A stretch of DNA of 64,000 bases from an uncultured Rhodospirillaceae bacterium (lineage in GTDB: Bacteria; Pseudomonadota; Alphaproteobacteria; Rhodospirillales; Rhodospirillaceae). The stretch spans positions 22,395-86,394 of the forward strand of contig CALSLN010000024.1 of the NCBI GenBank assembly GCA_943787205.1, read 5' to 3'. Each line of letters opens with the position of its first letter. Within the stretch, counting starts at the first letter, position 1. The notes below the pieces were generated by a model. It worked only from the letters and a program-made list of their open reading frames with translations. It was not told the DNA's origin and did no database searches. Below, piece by piece: positions 1 to 9,185 of this stretch. The translations under genes and the position numbers were made by a program.

Positions 1-54
1 CCCAACAATAAGGACGTCATAATCGATGGGGGTCTGTGAGGGGGTGGTCGACAT
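1..54 (-). CDS. FAD-dependent oxidoreductase, N-terminus only (cut by window edge)
   Basis: Only the first 18 codons are present, read leftward from an ATG at 54-52. They translate as MSTTPSQTPIDYDVLIVG. The segment YDVLIVG is the first beta strand of a Rossmann fold as found at the start of FAD-dependent monooxygenases and related flavoproteins; the GxGxxG glycines would lie outside the window. A weak ribosome site, AGGCGA (66-61), sits six bases upstream. The family assignment rests on this strand alone, so substrate and subclass cannot be given. Confidence 0.5.
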   Translation of the reverse strand, partial: MSTTPSQTPIDYDVLIVG

Positions 55-277
55 AGGGTTTCGCCTGTCTTTAGAAGGTCATTTAAGCCAATGTTTTAGC
101 GGTTTATATGCAGGCTGTCGTATTTTTGAAGATCAGGCAACGGTCAAAGAGTCACATACCCCTTGATTGGTGGGCTCGTTGCCTCCTATTAAGGCATGCC
201 GTGAGAAGGACTTTTGCGACAACCGTTGCAGTTAGACGTTCATAGAGCAGGATGCTTTTTTTGCTGAGGTGGAACCG

Positions 278-3200
278 GTGTTGGATAAAACAGTGACTAG
301 AGTATTCTCTTGCTCTGCCGTCTTTGTCGCGACGGCCATTCTGGTGGCTATTAGCGCGATTGCTCCTGGAATGGCAGAGGAGGCCGACGCCCGCCCACCG
401 CGCCCGATTGAGCTTGATAAGGCAGACATACAAAAGCGCCTGTCAGGCCTTCCAAAATCGTCCGGTCAATTTTTTGTATCGAACCCTGAGATTAACCAAA
501 GAGGCGCCGAGCGATCCTCTACCGCAAAAGTGGGTGTGGCGCGATCAAGAACCGTCAAGATAAACCCTACAACAGTTGATCAGTTAAGGGCCGCTGTTCC
601 GCTGCAAATCAACAACACTTTAAGCACGCTTAGCGCTGATCCTACAAAGTACGGTCTCAATCTTTTTAACGATGTTGAGATTGACGTCGTGAATATTGAG
701 CAGAAACGCAATGAGCTTGGTTTGCTGATTTGGCGCGGCACCATAGTGGGCGACCCCTATGGTTCAGTCACGCTCGTGTTTGATAACGCGGATATTACAG
801 GCCGCATAATGACCCAAGGTCAAACATTTGCCATCACCCCGACAGGGCAGGGGCAGCATCGCCTGACTGAAATTGATGAGTCGACCCGCCCTGAGCTGGA
901 AAACGATGGTATTCGTCCACCTAAAGCCGCGCCCAGCGACCTGAAGCCAGCTTTGAAGTCCAAATCAAGTTCTGAGTCAGCCCAGGCGGCAGGCACGGTG
1001 ATCACTCTCTTGGTGACGTATACGCCGAGCACTGTAGCGGCCTACCCCAACATTCGCTCTGAGATATCTTTAGCGCTCGCATGGCTGAACACGGCCCTGG
1101 AAAATTCTAACGTTGATGCAGAGGTTCAAATCGTTGGTATTGATCAGGTCGACTACACAAATGTAGCGCCGGGTGGTGATGTTCTCAGTGATGCCAAGAA
1201 CGGTGTGGGAGATTTTGCACGAATACAAAATCTGCGCGCGGCGCTCGATGCCGATTTGTTGTCGGTGTGGGCGTTCGAGGCCACAGGTGTTGGTGGTATC
1301 GCGTATTTGCTCGATGACATTACTGAATTTCCGAATAAATCCGAATTCGGCGTGAGCTTGGTTGCCTATCCCGACCCAGATATTTTTGCCCACGAAATTG
1401 GTCACAATTTGGGTGGAACTCACGACCGCTATGTCGAAGACGATGACCAGCCCGGACCGACAGCCTATAATTTTGGTTACGTCGACACGGACGCAAAGTT
1501 CCGCACGATTATGGCGTACACCAACGAATGTAGCGATTTGGAGATTAGCTGCGCGCGCCTTCAGTATTACAGCACGCCAGATATTCAGAGTGGTGGTGCG
1601 CCGATTGGGATCGACTCTAGCTTGTCGGAAGCTGCACACAACACGCGAGAGCTTGGAGAGAACATAAGCCTCGTTGCAAATCTCGGCAGTCAACTTGCGG
1701 AACCGTCGTCGCCGGTATTGGCCGTTCTCTTGAGTGGGTCGGGATCAGTTGTGAGTGACGTGTCGGGGATCGATTGTGGCAATTCCTGTAGCGCTACGTT
1801 TACGTCTAATGACGTGGTCACGTTGTCAGCTCAACATACAAGTGGCTGGGTGTTTGAGAGTTGGTCTGGCGCCTGCACGGGCTCGAGTAGGACGTGCGAG
1901 GTCACCATGTCTCAAAGCGCGAGCGTGACGGCTAATTTTACGACTGGCGTGTTGCCCTCGGTTCTCTTTTCTTCGACGCAAACAACAGGCCAATCTTTTT
2001 TGCGGTTCTATAATTCGGGTGGCTCCAGCGGTGTCGCGTCGGTCGATCTATCAAATCAAGAAACAGGAGAGTATCTCGCAACGTGGACGAGTCCGACGGT
2101 TGCGGCCGGTGCATCGATACAAGTTGCCGTGACGGACGTGGAGTCAGTCCTCGGCGCGGGTGTCGTTAAACCATCGTACTATGCAGCTACCGTTAAAAAC
2201 GGTTTCCAAGGGTGGCTCCAGCATGTCCTTTGGAGTCCGGTTGATGGCACGCTAACCAACCTAAGCACCTGTAACTTTGGTGTGACAAGTGGTGCCGATG
2301 CTCTGGCAAATGTTCACACCTCTCAGCTCGATTATGGATACCCAAGCACGGTCATTGTCAGCAACTCAATGAGCAACAGTTCCACCTTTACACTCGGTAT
2401 CTATGACGCTGCCGACGGCACCTCGCTGGGGACCTACGTTACGCCCAGCATCAGCAGCGATGGGCAGTACGTGGTTGCTATTGCAGATATAGAATCTAAT
2501 GCCGACATTAATCCAGCAGGCATCAACCACTATGTCATCAAGGTTGAATCCTTCTCTAACGAATCGTATTCGCAGTATTTTGATCCTGCGAAGCCCGCCT
2601 TTTTGCAACACCTGGTTCGCAATATTCAGGCCGGTGTCATCACAGATATGACAACCGTTTGTTCTTTCTCCGATCCGCCAGCGTCTTATACCACCGTCGC
2701 AGAACTCAGAACGGGCTCGCTGTTTTCATCTGAGCAGACGCTCGCCCAGTCTTTTCTAAGGTTTTACAACGGCGGCTCAAGCGCGGGTTCCGTGCATGTC
2801 ACCTTGGCTGATTCCGAAGACACCAGACTTGGTGAGTGGACAAGCAGTTCGATTCAACCGGGTGCAGCTATTCAAGTCCCGATAACGGAGCTTGAGTCAT
2901 CAATCGGGCAAGGGACGCAAAAACCTGAGTATTATGCCGCCACGGTTCAAACGGAATTCGAAGGCTGGCTGCAGCATGTGCTCTGGAGTCCAGCAGACGG
3001 GACGCTAACCAACTTAAGTACCTGCGAAGTCGGCGTTGTATCCAATGCCTTGACGCTCAATAGCGTCCATACGTCGACCCTGGAGGATGGTTATCCGAGC
3101 ACGGTGGTGATCAACAACGTCTCTAATTCTGACACTGCGGTGACCTTAGGGCTATACGACGCAACGACAGGCAGTTCATTAGGCAGTTATTCAGCTGGTG

Positions 3201-3754
3201 TCGTGCCGGCGCGTGGGCAGGCGGTTGTTCCGGTGCTCACGATGGAAGCCGGTGCGGGCGTCAACCCAAATGGGGCCTATCACTATGTCATCAACTCTGA
3301 GACAGCGTCCTTTGAAGGGTTCTTACAGCACGTCGTCAATAATATTGAGGCCGGTGTAATCACTGATATGTCGACGGCCTGTCAGTTGCCTGTCGTTAGT
3401 TTAGAACTCGGCAATAATTGTGAGATTTCTAGTCCGTGTTCACTTGCTATCGGTGCAAGTGAGCAAGGGCAGAAAAAAGGTCTGAGCGGCGCTAGCGTCT
3501 GGTATGCAGTGGACCTTGTTCAAGGCACGAACTATTCGGTCAGCGTTCAAGGTGTCTCCGATGGCCAGGGAACGCTGAAATTCCCTTTCTTTCGCGTCTA
3601 CGATTCCGGGTTCTCTATCGTAACAGACAGTACGGAAACCGGTTCGTTTACAGTGGATACGACAGGTCAGTATTTGCTGGCAGTGGGTGGCTCTTCAAAT
3701 GGTCCTGGCGATGCGGCTGGCACCTATGTTGTATCGGTTCAGGAAAGCAATTAG
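278..3754 (+). CDS. Secreted reprolysin-like metzincin metalloprotease with duplicated C-terminal modules
   Basis: A large exported zinc protease of 1158 residues. The N-terminus has a hydrophobic signal segment ending near AIAPGMAEE. The catalytic zinc motif HEIGHNLGGTHD lies at about residues 372-383 (HExxHxxGxxH, third ligand H382), with the Met-turn IMAY about 30 residues later (M412), as in M12B-type metzincins. After the protease domain come an InlB-B-type bacterial repeat (about 480-556, with two Cys pairs), two copies of a roughly 250-residue module (from about 561 and 812) that share SFLRFYN and LQHVLWSP.DGTLTNLSTC, and a C-terminal domain resembling PPC. I prefer the GTG at 278 because GAGG (266-269) is eight bases upstream; an in-frame GTG at 269 is the alternative. 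The 3' end overlaps the convergent dehydrogenase gene by four bases. Protein or peptide degradation outside the cell is inferred. Confidence 0.85.
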   Translation: MLDKTVTRVFSCSAVFVATAILVAISAIAPGMAEEADARPPRPIELDKADIQKRLSGLPKSSGQFFVSNPEINQRGAERSSTAKVGVARSRTVKINPTTVDQLRAAVPLQINNTLSTLSADPTKYGLNLFNDVEIDVVNIEQKRNELGLLIWRGTIVGDPYGSVTLVFDNADITGRIMTQGQTFAITPTGQGQHRLTEIDESTRPELENDGIRPPKAAPSDLKPALKSKSSSESAQAAGTVITLLVTYTPSTVAAYPNIRSEISLALAWLNTALENSNVDAEVQIVGIDQVDYTNVAPGGDVLSDAKNGVGDFARIQNLRAALDADLLSVWAFEATGVGGIAYLLDDITEFPNKSEFGVSLVAYPDPDIFAHEIGHNLGGTHDRYVEDDDQPGPTAYNFGYVDTDAKFRTIMAYTNECSDLEISCARLQYYSTPDIQSGGAPIGIDSSLSEAAHNTRELGENISLVANLGSQLAEPSSPVLAVLLSGSGSVVSDVSGIDCGNSCSATFTSNDVVTLSAQHTSGWVFESWSGACTGSSRTCEVTMSQSASVTANFTTGVLPSVLFSSTQTTGQSFLRFYNSGGSSGVASVDLSNQETGEYLATWTSPTVAAGASIQVAVTDVESVLGAGVVKPSYYAATVKNGFQGWLQHVLWSPVDGTLTNLSTCNFGVTSGADALANVHTSQLDYGYPSTVIVSNSMSNSSTFTLGIYDAADGTSLGTYVTPSISSDGQYVVAIADIESNADINPAGINHYVIKVESFSNESYSQYFDPAKPAFLQHLVRNIQAGVITDMTTVCSFSDPPASYTTVAELRTGSLFSSEQTLAQSFLRFYNGGSSAGSVHVTLADSEDTRLGEWTSSSIQPGAAIQVPITELESSIGQGTQKPEYYAATVQTEFEGWLQHVLWSPADGTLTNLSTCEVGVVSNALTLNSVHTSTLEDGYPSTVVINNVSNSDTAVTLGLYDATTGSSLGSYSAGVVPARGQAVVPVLTMEAGAGVNPNGAYHYVINSETASFEGFLQHVVNNIEAGVITDMSTACQLPVVSLELGNNCEISSPCSLAIGASEQGQKKGLSGASVWYAVDLVQGTNYSVSVQGVSDGQGTLKFPFFRVYDSGFSIVTDSTETGSFTVDTTGQYLLAVGGSSNGPGDAAGTYVVSVQESN

Positions 3755-4914
3755 CGGCTCACGCCCCTCTTTACTAAAAGGTCTCTCGTAATCTCACTGA
3801 TCTTTGTGACCCCAAGTAAGGCCATGTCGCGTTCGATTTCCGTACGCAGAAGATTGAGCGCTTTTTCCACGCCAGCTTGACCACCTGCGCCGAGGCCATA
3901 AACGTAAGACCGCCCGATAGAGCAGGCGGTTGCGCCCAACGCCAAGGCTTTAATCACGTGGGTGCCACGTCGGATACCGCCGTCCAGAATAACGTCTATT
4001 TTATCACCTACGGCTTCAACGATTGGCGGCAAAGCATCAATGCACGCCTGCACGCCGTCCAATTGCCGGCCGCCGTGGTTTGAGACCATCACGCCATGAG
4101 CGCCAATTTCCGTTGCCTTGATGGCGTCGTGAGCGGAGTGCACGCCCTTAACAAGAAAGCGTCCGCCCCACTCTTGCGCGATCCACTCTGCGTCTTTCCA
4201 GGTCATGCTACTGTCGATCTGGCTCGAGAGATACTGAATTGGTGAGATTTGTTTGTCCGCAATGCCCAAGCCCTTGTGCTGAGAAACATTCGCTAGGTCA
4301 AAGTTGGGGTTACGCAGCGCGTTTAAGCTCCAATGCGGATGGGTTGCGAAGCTGAACAGACTGCCGAGTGAGAACTTTGGTGGCATGGTCATGCCGGTCA
4401 CCAGGTCGCGCTCCCGATTACCGGGAACGGGCACGTCGATGGTTAAACAAATGGCATCATACTTGGCGGCCTTGCAGCGCTCGATAAACTCCTTGGTCAA
4501 ACCCCGATCTTTATACACATAGATCTGGAACATCTTTGGGCCGTCAGTTGCTGAAGCCACATCCTCGATAGATGTCGTCGATAAGCTCGATAGGCTATAC
4601 AGCGTTCCAGCCTTATGGGCTGCTCGGGCGACCGCTGCTTCACCCGTGTGATGAAACAGTTTCGACATCCCAGTAGGCGAGAGAAAGACTGGCCAATCCA
4701 ACTCCACACCAAGAGCGTTGGTTTTCGTGTCGATGGTGCTGGTGTCATTCAGAAGATTAGGCACCAGCTCGTAGTCCTCAAAGGCCTCTGTGTTCCGTCG
4801 AAGGGTGACTTCATCATCTGCGCCGCCATCCAAGTAATGGAAGATGGGCGCGGGCAGGCGGCGTTTCGCCTTGGCGCGCAAGTCTCGGATGTTATGGCAG
4901 CGGTCTAGCGACAT
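3751..4914 (-). CDS. FMN-dependent alpha-hydroxy-acid dehydrogenase (L-lactate dehydrogenase type)
   Basis: Oxidises a 2-hydroxy acid, typically L-lactate or a relative, to the 2-oxo acid using FMN. The 387-residue protein shows family hallmarks: YLDGGADDE near the N-terminus, the FMN-site segment LSPTGMSKLFH, and the active-site motif SNHGGRQLDG with the catalytic His at about residue 280, followed by the phosphate-binding DGGIRRG. The length is normal for the family. I start it at the ATG at 4914 (MSLDRCHNIRDLR), preceded by GAGG five bases upstream; an in-frame TTG at 4932 would add six residues. It is divergent from the amine oxidase genes and may share their promoter region (4915-5053). 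Electron acceptor and exact substrate are not determinable. Confidence 0.9.
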   Translation of the reverse strand: MSLDRCHNIRDLRAKAKRRLPAPIFHYLDGGADDEVTLRRNTEAFEDYELVPNLLNDTSTIDTKTNALGVELDWPVFLSPTGMSKLFHHTGEAAVARAAHKAGTLYSLSSLSTTSIEDVASATDGPKMFQIYVYKDRGLTKEFIERCKAAKYDAICLTIDVPVPGNRERDLVTGMTMPPKFSLGSLFSFATHPHWSLNALRNPNFDLANVSQHKGLGIADKQISPIQYLSSQIDSSMTWKDAEWIAQEWGGRFLVKGVHSAHDAIKATEIGAHGVMVSNHGGRQLDGVQACIDALPPIVEAVGDKIDVILDGGIRRGTHVIKALALGATACSIGRSYVYGLGAGGQAGVEKALNLLRTEIERDMALLGVTKISEITRDLLVKRGVSR

Positions 4915-5053
4915 CAGGGCCTCGGTTTTCAACTGTTTATGATCTCAGGTTTACCATACTCGCGCAGTGGCCATAAAGGGGGGCAGAGCTTGCCTCACAC
5001 GTGCTACGCTTGCAGCATCCCTTTCAAGATCAGTTAATCGCGGAGCGGCAGAA

Positions 5054-6517
5054 ATGAAGACAGATCGTAGAACGGCCCTTAAACTCGGCAGTGCAGTGGC
5101 GGCCACATTGGCGGCGAGTACAGCGCGGGCGCAGTCGGTGTCTAGCGCCGATCCAGACGTTATCGTCATCGGTGCCGGACTGTCGGGGCTATACGCCGCG
5201 ATGCTTCTCACCGAAGCTGGAGCCACGGTGCAGGTGATTGAGGGGCGGGACCGCGTTGGCGGCCGCTTGTTCAGTGCCCGTAATGTTGAGGGCAACCCGG
5301 AATGGGGCGGGGATTCAATTCTCGGCGGTTATGGCCGCATGCAGGACGTTTCCGCCAATGTCGGCGTTAAGCTGGAGGACCACCAATCCCGCCGCGATCT
5401 CTCGCCCGAAGCGCACAAAGATCCAACCAATACAGAATTAGCCTTACGTGGAAAACTCATTCCCAAAGGCGATTGGCCAACCCATCCATTGAATATGATG
5501 CCCGCCGGCGCGAAGGCTCGCTTTCCTGGCCGTGGGTATTTCCAGTCGGTCATCGGTGAGAACAACCCGCTGGAGGCCTTTGAGGATTGGCTTGATGCGG
5601 ACAGTGCTCAGTTTGATCGCTCGATCTACGAGGTCTTCAAGGAGATCGGCTGGAGCGATGAAGCGATCGAGCTCAACTACAACACTAACGTACAGTACGG
5701 CACCTCGGCCCACGATATTTCATCGTTGATGTGGTTCTTCACCCAGGCCTGGTTCAAGTTGCAAGGCGACTTGGATCGCGTTGCCTTCAAAGCGCCAGGC
5801 GGAAACCAGAGCATTCCCGAAGCCATGGCCGCGACTTTGCCTGGTGAAGTGCATCTGAGCAAAGAAGTTATCGGCATTCGTAGTGAGCCAGGGCAGGCGG
5901 AGGTGCATTGTTCTGATGGCAGTGTTTACAAAGCCAAGCGGGTAATCTGCTCGATGCCGATCCCGACGATGCGTTGGCTCAAGTTCGATCCGTTATTACC
6001 GGCCCTCAAAGCGCAAGCTATTGCCACGGTGCCAGTGCAGAAAATCACCAAGATCATCATGGTGCCGAAGAAACCCTTCTGGGAAGAAGACGGCTTTAGC
6101 CCTGCCATGTGGACGGATACAGACTGTGGCGAAGTGCGCGCCCTCCGTGAAGGGGAAGATGCCAACCGCATCACCTGCCTCATGGCCTGGGGCCGGGGCC
6201 ACCTTGCCGACAAACTCGATAGCTTTAGCGATGAAGACGCCATGGCGCGGGTCATTGCCGACTACGAACGTATTCGCCCGGCCGCCAAAGGCTTGCTGGA
6301 ACCAGCGGGCATTAAATCCTGGCAAAGCGATCCCTTCGCCGCAGGCGATTGGGCGGTGTGGTCGCCGGGCACGGTGACCACCATGGTCAAAGCGATCATG
6401 GATCCAGCCGATCGTATTCACTTCTGTGGCGAGCATACGGCGACGTCGAACCGCGGTATGGAAGGCGCGATGGAGTCCGGCGAACGGGCAGCCTTCGAAG
6501 TCCTTGATGTAATTTAG
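5054..6517 (+). CDS. Tat-exported flavin monoamine oxidase family protein (copy 1)
   Basis: An FAD-containing amine oxidase of 487 residues (PF01593 type). The leader KTDRRTALKLGSAVAATLAA has a twin-arginine pair, a hydrophobic core and an Ala-rich end (STARAQ), indicating folded export by Tat, which fits an enzyme carrying tightly bound FAD. The dinucleotide-binding motif VIVIGAGLSGLYAA starts at about residue 36; the FAD-binding C-terminal motif is FCGEHTATSNRGMEGAM. I choose the ATG at 5054 because it sets the Tat motif at the N-terminus and has GGAG upstream (5042-5045); a further-upstream in-frame start would put about 30 unlikely residues before the Tat motif. It lies one base before its paralogue, so the two are surely co-transcribed. 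Substrate unknown; a primary or polyamine is likely from the family. Confidence 0.88.
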   Translation: MKTDRRTALKLGSAVAATLAASTARAQSVSSADPDVIVIGAGLSGLYAAMLLTEAGATVQVIEGRDRVGGRLFSARNVEGNPEWGGDSILGGYGRMQDVSANVGVKLEDHQSRRDLSPEAHKDPTNTELALRGKLIPKGDWPTHPLNMMPAGAKARFPGRGYFQSVIGENNPLEAFEDWLDADSAQFDRSIYEVFKEIGWSDEAIELNYNTNVQYGTSAHDISSLMWFFTQAWFKLQGDLDRVAFKAPGGNQSIPEAMAATLPGEVHLSKEVIGIRSEPGQAEVHCSDGSVYKAKRVICSMPIPTMRWLKFDPLLPALKAQAIATVPVQKITKIIMVPKKPFWEEDGFSPAMWTDTDCGEVRALREGEDANRITCLMAWGRGHLADKLDSFSDEDAMARVIADYERIRPAAKGLLEPAGIKSWQSDPFAAGDWAVWSPGTVTTMVKAIMDPADRIHFCGEHTATSNRGMEGAMESGERAAFEVLDVI

Positions 6518-6518
6518 C

Positions 6519-7940
6519 ATGGGCCTGTCACGCCGCACGTTTGTTGCAACTTCGGCTTTAGCCCTTGCGGCGTCACGCCCTCTCCACGCAAAAACCGAAG
6601 CGGACGTCATTATTATTGGGGCTGGGCTGTCGGGCCTCTATGCCGCGCGTCTCTTGGCAGATGAAGGCGCGAAGGTTGTTGTTGTCGAAGGCCGCAATCG
6701 TGTCGGTGGTCGTCTCGAAAGTTACCGGCATCTTGAAGGATCACCGGAAGCGGGTGGAGATTCTATCCTCGGTGGGTATGGCCGCGTCCGCGACCTGGCT
6801 GACCAACTTGGGCTCACTGTTGTTAATCACCGTCCCCGTGGACGACTATCGCAAACGGAGATCGCCCTCGGTGGCAATGTTATTCCACGCGATGAATGGG
6901 CCGCGCATCCGCTCAATCATATGCCCGCCAATGCCAAAACATCTTTCCCGGGGCGACGATTTTTTGAATCTGTTGTCGCCGCCAATAATCCGCTTGATGC
7001 GTTTGAAAGTTGGGCTGACCCAGAAAGCAAAAAGTACGACCGTTCCGTCCACGCCTTTCTTCAAGAGCAAGGATGGAGCGAGGAGACCATTAATCTCAAT
7101 TACAACACCAACATCGGGCGCGGCACATCGGCGCACGACTGCTCGGTCCTCACGTGGTTCTTCCGTATTGGCTGGGACAAGGTGCAAACGGACATTGAAA
7201 ACGTTGCGCTTAAAGTGGTTGGCGGTAATCAGTCCATTCCTGAAACCATCGCAGCACAGTTGCCAGGCGATGTGCACCTCAACAAACCTGTTGCTGCCAT
7301 CCATCAGGATGCAACGGGTGTCGATGTCATTTGTGAAGACGGCACCACCTTCCGAGGCAAGCGCGTAATTAACTCCACACCGCTGCCGCCGCTGCGCTGG
7401 GTGAACTTTGACCCGCTGTTGCCAGCTGAAAAAGCAGCGGCCATCAAGATGCTGCCGTCCATGAAGATCAACAAGGTATTCCTCACGGCAACGGAGCCAT
7501 TTTGGGATGACGATGGCTTTGGTCCGGGTATGTGGACCGATACGCCGATGGGGCAGGTGGCTGTTTTGCGTCAGTTGGAAAATAGCACTGCCGTCACCGG
7601 GCTAATCGCCCGGTCGCGCGGCATCATGGCTGAAAAACTAGATACGCTTGGATCAGAAGCAGCGCAGGCGCTAGTGATTGCCGAATACGAAAAACTCCGG
7701 CCCGCTGCTAAGGGCAAACTCAAGGCTGTCGGTTATAAGTCCTGGGCGAAAGATCGCTTCGCGGGGGGGACTTGGATGGAATGGCACCCTGGGCAGGTAC
7801 ATATGTTCCAACCCCACCTTGCATCATCCGCAGGCCGCATTCACTTTTGTGGCGAACATACCGCGCAGTCAAACAGAGGCATGGAAGCCGCGGCAGAATC
7901 TGCCGAACGCTGTGCCTTCGAAGTGTTGGACATGCTCTAG
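6519..7940 (+). CDS. Tat-exported flavin monoamine oxidase family protein (copy 2)
   Basis: Paralogue of the preceding gene, 473 residues, starting one base after its stop codon. The leader GLSRRTFVATSALALAASRP carries the twin-arginine motif SRRTFV. The FAD motif VIIIGAGLSGLYAARLL follows, then the shared signature SILGGYGRVRDLADQ and the C-terminal FAD site FCGEHTAQSNRGMEAAAES. The same blocks occur in the same order in copy 1 (for example GGDSILGGYGR and NYNTN), so this is a tandem duplication that has diverged strongly. The two could form a heteromer or take different amines; this is inference. The start is fixed by the Tat motif. Confidence 0.88.
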   Translation: MGLSRRTFVATSALALAASRPLHAKTEADVIIIGAGLSGLYAARLLADEGAKVVVVEGRNRVGGRLESYRHLEGSPEAGGDSILGGYGRVRDLADQLGLTVVNHRPRGRLSQTEIALGGNVIPRDEWAAHPLNHMPANAKTSFPGRRFFESVVAANNPLDAFESWADPESKKYDRSVHAFLQEQGWSEETINLNYNTNIGRGTSAHDCSVLTWFFRIGWDKVQTDIENVALKVVGGNQSIPETIAAQLPGDVHLNKPVAAIHQDATGVDVICEDGTTFRGKRVINSTPLPPLRWVNFDPLLPAEKAAAIKMLPSMKINKVFLTATEPFWDDDGFGPGMWTDTPMGQVAVLRQLENSTAVTGLIARSRGIMAEKLDTLGSEAAQALVIAEYEKLRPAAKGKLKAVGYKSWAKDRFAGGTWMEWHPGQVHMFQPHLASSAGRIHFCGEHTAQSNRGMEAAAESAERCAFEVLDML

Positions 7941-7955
7941 CAAGGAATAGATGTG

Positions 7956-8338
7956 ATGCCGAGCCTTCTCATCGTATATTCAGTAGCACTGTTTGCTGTA
8001 ATCATTGTTCTTCATTACGTGATGGGCCGCGTCACGGTTGCGGGGGTCTTATTTTTAAATACAAAAATGGACTCTTGGAACCTTCTCAAAGGGAAAGCGC
8101 TCTACTGGGCAAGCAAATAGTATTCGCCGTATTCAGTGTTGTTTTTGTCTTGGTGAGTTGGGCGACTATGTTCTCTCTTATCGTTTTCTATTTTGCGACC
8201 ACGCTCGATGATCAGTTCGGCAATGTGGGTGAATACACAGTCATAGCAATTTGGTTTTTCAACTACATTTTAGGTTTCGGTTACCCGATATATGTTCATC
8301 GTCAGAAATTGAGAACAGCCGGGTTTCTAAACATTTAG
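7956..8338 (+). pseudogene. Small three-helix membrane protein, frame broken at a G5 run
   Basis: The ATG at 7956, with AAGGA at 7942-7946, opens a frame encoding a first membrane helix (MPSLLIVYSVALFAVIIVLH) that ends at 8120 after 54 codons. From the run GGGGG at 8042-8046 the -1 frame continues open to 8338 and encodes two further hydrophobic segments (around VFAVFSVVFVLVSWATMF and IAIWFFNYILGFGYP). Reading with one extra G gives a continuous protein of about 127 residues with three membrane segments, which makes a single broken gene the best explanation. It follows the amine oxidase pair by 15 bases. The function is not recognised. A genuine pseudogene, a base-calling error or programmed frameshifting are all possible; an error in the homopolymer is simplest. 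Confidence 0.55.
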
Positions 8339-8407
8339 GTCAATCTCTTACGCAAACGCGAACGGGCTTTGGCCTGACCAAAACGTCTCACGCCATAATA
8401 AACCCCG

Positions 8408-9184
8408 TTAAACAGGCTCAATCGACTTGAGAGCGTCAGAGATCGTCTGCGCGCAGGCCTTTAACGGCTGCAAGAAACGATCCGTGGCATCTTCCAAGGG
8501 CACGGCGGTGGGGTGAAACCGGTTCGATAATGCAAGGTCGACGTTCCCGTTTACCTTGAGGGGCACGGAGAGGGTGCCCCAGTTTACACCTGGCACTTTG
8601 GTCATCGCGAAGCCTTGGGCTCGCGTCTCCCGTATCACCGATTCAAATTCATCAGTGTTGAGTTGTGCGCGCGAAAAAATATTTGGGTCTGCGGCGAGTG
8701 CGGATTTGAGGATATTAACGCGGACGTCCTTTGTCTTATACGCTAAAAGAACGTGCCCCGCTGAGCGACCCACCAAGGGCAGAACCAAGTGCTCTCGCAT
8801 CGGATAAACAATCATAGGCGATTCAGCATCGGTGCTTTCCAGCACTGTGAGGCGGCTATTTCGAATCGTTGCGAGGCTGAGAGGCCACCCGATCGCTTTA
8901 CAGGTTTCAATAAGGTGCGGGCGCACATGGGTGGTGACCCAGTCGTCTCGCGGAGCACCGCTTGAAAACTCAAGAACGCGTGGGGTTACTGTATATTTGC
9001 GGGTGGCCTCATCGCGTACGACGTAGCCAAGGTTGACCCAAGTCACGAGATAGCGGTTAACGGCGGCGCGAGGCACGCCTGAAAGCTTCGCTAATTCCGA
9101 CACGGTCACGCCATCAAACGCATTTATGTTGCGCAATACGGTGACCGCCCGTTCAACAATCTCTAGTGGGGTTACGCCGCCCAT
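8408..9184 (-). CDS. IclR-family transcriptional regulator (downstream copy)
   Basis: A 258-residue IclR-type DNA-binding regulator. The N-terminal winged helix-turn-helix includes VSELAKLSGVPRAAVNRYL, and the C-terminal half has the effector-domain pattern of the family (LVLPLVGRSAGHVLLAY). The ATG follows the TGA of the upstream IclR gene after a single base (TGACATG), so the pair is translated from one message. It is probably a product of tandem duplication. Its targets are unknown; the nearest candidates are the divergent TonB receptor and the amine oxidase genes. Confidence 0.87.
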   Translation of the reverse strand: MGGVTPLEIVERAVTVLRNINAFDGVTVSELAKLSGVPRAAVNRYLVTWVNLGYVVRDEATRKYTVTPRVLEFSSGAPRDDWVTTHVRPHLIETCKAIGWPLSLATIRNSRLTVLESTDAESPMIVYPMREHLVLPLVGRSAGHVLLAYKTKDVRVNILKSALAADPNIFSRAQLNTDEFESVIRETRAQGFAMTKVPGVNWGTLSVPLKVNGNVDLALSNRFHPTAVPLEDATDRFLQPLKACAQTISDALKSIEPV

Positions 9185-9185
9185 G

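Noticed and set aside
152..433. Short ORFs on both strands around the protease start
   Set aside because: They lie within or opposite the metalloprotease leader and have no recognisable protein features.
1070..1693. 207-codon ORF on the minus strand inside the protease gene
   Set aside because: It is antisense to the zinc-binding region, where codon bias keeps the opposite strand open; no start signal or family pattern.
5996..6610. 204-codon minus-strand ORF inside the amine oxidases
   Set aside because: It is the mirror of a strongly coding region and crosses two genes; the sequence is not protein-like.
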